Below are positions 5,220 through 7,287 of a stretch of DNA of 7,287 nucleotides, in pieces. The stretch is from Myxococcota bacterium (GTDB lineage: Bacteria > Myxococcota_A > UBA9160 > PR03): positions 1-7,287 of the forward strand of contig JALOQG010000133.1 of assembly GCA_025453505.1 (NCBI GenBank), read 5' to 3'. The notes beneath the pieces are model-generated. The model made no database searches. It was given only the letters and a program-made list of their open reading frames with translations, and had not been told where the DNA came from. A program made the position numbers and the translations under genes. Every line of letters begins with the position of its first letter. Position 1 is the first letter of the stretch.

Positions 5220-6373
5220 GCGCGCACCTTGCGGAAGAAGGTGCGGACGTCCTCGACCAGCCGCACGGGTTCTTCGAGCGCCGCGAAGTGACCGCCGCTC
5301 GGCATCCGCGTCCACTGCTGGATGTTGAACGACTTCTCCGCCCACGCGCGCGGCGCGCGATACAGCTCCTTCGGGAAGATCGCGCCGGCGGTCGGCTGCT
5401 CGACGCGCTCGGTCGACGGCCCGAAGCGGCCCGACTTCATCGTCTCGTAGTAGAGCCGCGTCGACGACGTGATGCTGTTCGTGATCCAGTAGATCATCAC
5501 GTTGGTCAGCAGCTCGTCCTTGGTGAAGCGCTTCTCGACGTCGCCGCCGCAATCGCTCCAGGTGCGGAACTTCTCGACGATCCACGCGGCGAGACCGGCC
5601 GGCGAATCGGCGAGCCCGTAGCCGAGCGTCTGGGGCTTGGTGCCCTGGATCTGCTGGTAGCCGGTCTCGTTCGCCTGGAACGAGCCGAGATCGGCGAGAT
5701 CCTTGCCTTCCTCGGGCGTCACGCCGGCGAGCGCTTCGGGCGTCATGCCGCCGGGCGGGAACGCGACGACCATGTTCAAGTGGATGCCCGCGCAGTGTTC
5801 CGTGTCCACGAGCGCGTTCTGCACCGAGATGATCGCGCCCCAGTCGCCGCCCTGCGCGCCGTACTTTGCATAGCCGAGCTTCGCCATCAGCTTCGCATTC
5901 ATCTCGGCCATGCGGCGGGCGTCCCAGCCGCGCGTGCGCGGCGCCTCGGAGAAGCCGTAGCCGGGGATCGACGGACACACGACGTGAAACGCGTCGCGTG
6001 CGTCGCCACCGTGCTGCGTCGGGTCCGTGAGCGGGCCGAGCACCTTGTGGAACTCGAAGATCGAGCCGGGCCAGCCGTGCGTCACGACGAGCGGGAAGGC
6101 GTCGGCGTGGGGCGATCGTGCGTGGATGAAGTGCATGCGGTGGTCGTCGATGCGCGTCGTGAAGTGCGGGAAGGAGTTGAGCAGTGCCTCCTGCTTGCGC
6201 CAGTCGAAGCGATCGAGCCAATGCGCGACGAGCTCCTTCAGGTAGGAGAGCTCCGTCCCGTAGTCCCACGCGGCACCTTCGATCTGATCCGGGAAGCGCG
6301 TGCGGGCGAGACGCTCGCGCAGATCCGCGAGCACGGCGTCGGACACTTCGATGCGAAACGGCTCGATCGTCAT
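5216..6373 (-). CDS. Epoxide hydrolase, EHN-type alpha/beta hydrolase
   Basis: A 385-residue epoxide hydrolase of the microsomal-EH-like type. Residues about 1-105 are the EHN domain (MTIEPFRIEVSDAVLADLRERL) and the alpha/beta-hydrolase core follows. Visible motifs are the oxyanion-hole HGWPGS (99-104), nucleophile Asp177 in GGDWG, the lid with Tyr239 and the QIQGTKPQTL and DSPAGLAAW segments, candidate ring-opening tyrosines Tyr308/Tyr309, and the catalytic His372 in GGHFAALEEP. It should hydrolyse an epoxide to a vicinal diol through a covalent ester. The family acts on varied hydrophobic epoxides, so the substrate is open. The ATG is supported by AGGAG 6 nt upstream; it lies just past the hairpin behind the DUF1329 gene. 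The next gene, an SDR, overlaps by 4 bp. It is intact with all key residues. Confidence 0.95.
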   Translation of the reverse strand: MTIEPFRIEVSDAVLADLRERLARTRFPDQIEGAAWDYGTELSYLKELVAHWLDRFDWRKQEALLNSFPHFTTRIDDHRMHFIHARSPHADAFPLVVTHGWPGSIFEFHKVLGPLTDPTQHGGDARDAFHVVCPSIPGYGFSEAPRTRGWDARRMAEMNAKLMAKLGYAKYGAQGGDWGAIISVQNALVDTEHCAGIHLNMVVAFPPGGMTPEALAGVTPEEGKDLADLGSFQANETGYQQIQGTKPQTLGYGLADSPAGLAAWIVEKFRTWSDCGGDVEKRFTKDELLTNVMIYWITNSITSSTRLYYETMKSGRFGPSTERVEQPTAGAIFPKELYRAPRAWAEKSFNIQQWTRMPSGGHFAALEEPVRLVEDVRTFFRKVRA

Positions 6374-6379
6374 CCAGAA

Positions 6380-6384
6380 CTCCT
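6380..6384 (-). promoter_or_regulatory. Ribosome binding site AGGAG of the epoxide hydrolase
   Basis: AGGAG ends 6 nt before the ATG at 6373. It decides the start and leaves only a few bases between the preceding T-rich terminator tail and the translation signal. Confidence 0.7.
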
Positions 6385-6390
6385 ACGGGA

Positions 6391-6427
6391 AGAAAGAAAG
6401 AGGCCGGGACGCTTTCGTCCCGGCCTC
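6391..6427 (-). terminator. Intrinsic terminator-like hairpin after the DUF1329 gene
   Basis: On the minus strand a perfect 12-bp GC-rich stem (6427-6416 with 6411-6400) and a 4-nt loop are followed by CTTTCTTTCTT. This fits a Rho-independent terminator for the DUF1329 transcript, although the T-run is interrupted by C. It ends about 17 nt before the epoxide hydrolase ATG, so it may also act as a partial terminator or processing hairpin within a longer transcript. Confidence 0.75.
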
Positions 6428-6466
6428 GCGATCGAATCAGCACTGAGCAGGGGATGGACCGCCCGC

Positions 6467-7287
6467 TCAGCGGCCCTTCGTCAGGCGGCCGACGTCGATG
6501 TAGCGGCGCACCTTGCCCTGGGCGATCTCACCGTCGGCGTTGGTGTACGGCCGGCCGGTGTTGTCCCAGAACTCGATGCGGTTGCCCGTGCCGGTCTGCA
6601 CGTTCACGATCGTGTCCGACACGATGCGGTTGTCCATCGGCTTCGGGATGCCCGTCCATCCGGCGTACCAGTCTTCACCGCCCTTGGAGATCGTCTTGTC
6701 CTCGCTCCAGCGGTGGTTGTGCCAGATGATCTTCCAGAGCTCTTCCTTCTGGTCGTAGGCGAAGGAGTAGAGCGCGTTGTAGGTCTGGGCGTCGATGTAG
6801 ATGTCCTTGTGGTGGTACGGATGATCCGGGTTCTTCGGCTTCATCCGGACCTTCACCGCGCGGCGCAGCTCCCAGCGGTCGTCGGCGTAGGACAGACCGT
6901 ACGGACCGAAGTTGTGGTCCTTGCCGTACGGATACGCCTTCACCTTGGAGTTCATCGGCGCGAGGATGTCCATCTCGCCGAGGCACTGCCACGTGTACTG
7001 CGGGACGATGCCCGCGAACGAACGCAGATCGTCGAAGGTGAAGTCGGTGCCCGAGACGGCGTCCGTGCGCTGGGCCGTCGAGATGCGGCGCACGCGGCGC
7101 AGCGTCGGCACGTAGACCCAGGTGTCGTCGTTCTTGGCGGTCGCGACCGGCTTGTCCGCGTCCTTGTAGCGGTAGGTCATGACCATGATGCCGCGCGCGT
7201 CGAACGGGGCGTCGACTTCGATGCCGAAGGCCAGCGAGCGCTTCTCGCCGCGGAAGAGGTCGCCGCCGTTCTTCTCGAGCAGATCGG
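6467..7287 (-). CDS. DUF1329 envelope protein, 5'-truncated by the window edge
   Basis: The last 272 residues of a DUF1329 protein; the N-terminus, and with it any signal peptide, lies beyond the right edge. Recognisable stretches are GDLFRGEKRSLAFGIEV and APFDARGIMVMTYRYKD near the beginning of the visible part, WVYVPTLRRVRRIS shortly after, and a tryptophan- and tyrosine-rich second half ending GRLTKGR. The aromatic and charged composition matches the family. DUF1329 proteins are periplasmic or outer-membrane-associated, related to outer-membrane lipoprotein-sorting folds, and often encoded with DUF1302 proteins and MMPL/RND transporters in degraders of steroids and other hydrophobic compounds. 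A role in moving a hydrophobic compound across the envelope is inferred. The frame stays open past an internal ATG at 7186, so that ATG is not the start. A terminator-like hairpin follows the stop. Confidence 0.9.
   Translation of the reverse strand, partial: DLLEKNGGDLFRGEKRSLAFGIEVDAPFDARGIMVMTYRYKDADKPVATAKNDDTWVYVPTLRRVRRISTAQRTDAVSGTDFTFDDLRSFAGIVPQYTWQCLGEMDILAPMNSKVKAYPYGKDHNFGPYGLSYADDRWELRRAVKVRMKPKNPDHPYHHKDIYIDAQTYNALYSFAYDQKEELWKIIWHNHRWSEDKTISKGGEDWYAGWTGIPKPMDNRIVSDTIVNVQTGTGNRIEFWDNTGRPYTNADGEIAQGKVRRYIDVGRLTKGR

Noticed and set aside
2877..5291. Very long plus-strand open frame opposite the DUF35, TetR and SDR genes
   Set aside because: Covers several unrelated real genes and the promoter region on the other strand, and its translation is low-complexity Arg/Gly/Ala.
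5220..6443. N-terminal extension of the SDR in the same open frame
   Set aside because: It overlaps the epoxide hydrolase out of frame; the SDR cofactor motif starts right after the GTG at 5219.
6437..6446. Palindrome TCAGCACTGA between the DUF1329 stop and the hairpin as a regulator site
   Set aside because: Only 4-bp half-sites, no second copy seen, and it does not resemble the KstR-type site.
1..7287. CRISPR array, tRNA, rRNA, insertion sequence or riboswitch
   Set aside because: No regularly spaced repeats, no cloverleaf-like segments and no transposase-like protein were seen; intergenic space is too short for most of these.

Overview
The window is a very GC-rich bacterial segment in which every supportable gene lies on the minus strand. 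It reads right to left as two or three transcription units. The DUF1329 protein at the right edge belongs to a family found in the envelope of diderm (Gram-negative) bacteria. Several catabolic genes nevertheless most resemble the sterol side-chain genes known best from Actinobacteria (KstR, FadD19, Ltp3/Ltp4). A diderm, probably a proteobacterial or related lineage that degrades hydrophobic compounds, is the best reading. I cannot name a genus.

Layout in transcription order. (1) 7287-6467: 3' part of a DUF1329 envelope protein, followed by a strong hairpin plus T-rich tract (6427-6391). (2) 6373-4452: an EHN-type epoxide hydrolase and an SDR oxidoreductase, overlapping by 4 bp. (3) 4410-4382: a promoter whose -10 lies inside a 14-bp site matching the KstR operator consensus as I recall it. 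It drives a KstR-like TetR repressor (4373-3684) followed by two OB-fold DUF35 proteins and two thiolase-fold proteins. The last four genes are joined by three identical TGATG stop/start overlaps. (4) A 173-bp gap almost filled by a 116-bp dyad-symmetric inverted repeat (321-436). (5) 299-1: the N-terminus of a FadD19-like acyl-CoA ligase running off the left edge.

Working hypothesis: the ligase activates a carboxylated, branched side chain to its CoA thioester. After dehydrogenation and hydration by enzymes outside the window, the two thiolase-fold proteins and their DUF35 partners cleave a C-C bond by retro-aldol chemistry rather than thiolysis. Both thiolase-fold proteins have lost the thiolase Cys/His/Cys catalytic set. 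One DUF35 protein keeps a four-cysteine zinc ribbon and the other has lost all four cysteines. Gene content and order recall the actinobacterial Rv3521 - ltp4 - ltp3 group and fadD19, which are implicated in degrading C24-branched sterol side chains. A KstR-like repressor with a KstR-like operator supports a sterol/steroid link, but the substrate itself is inferred.
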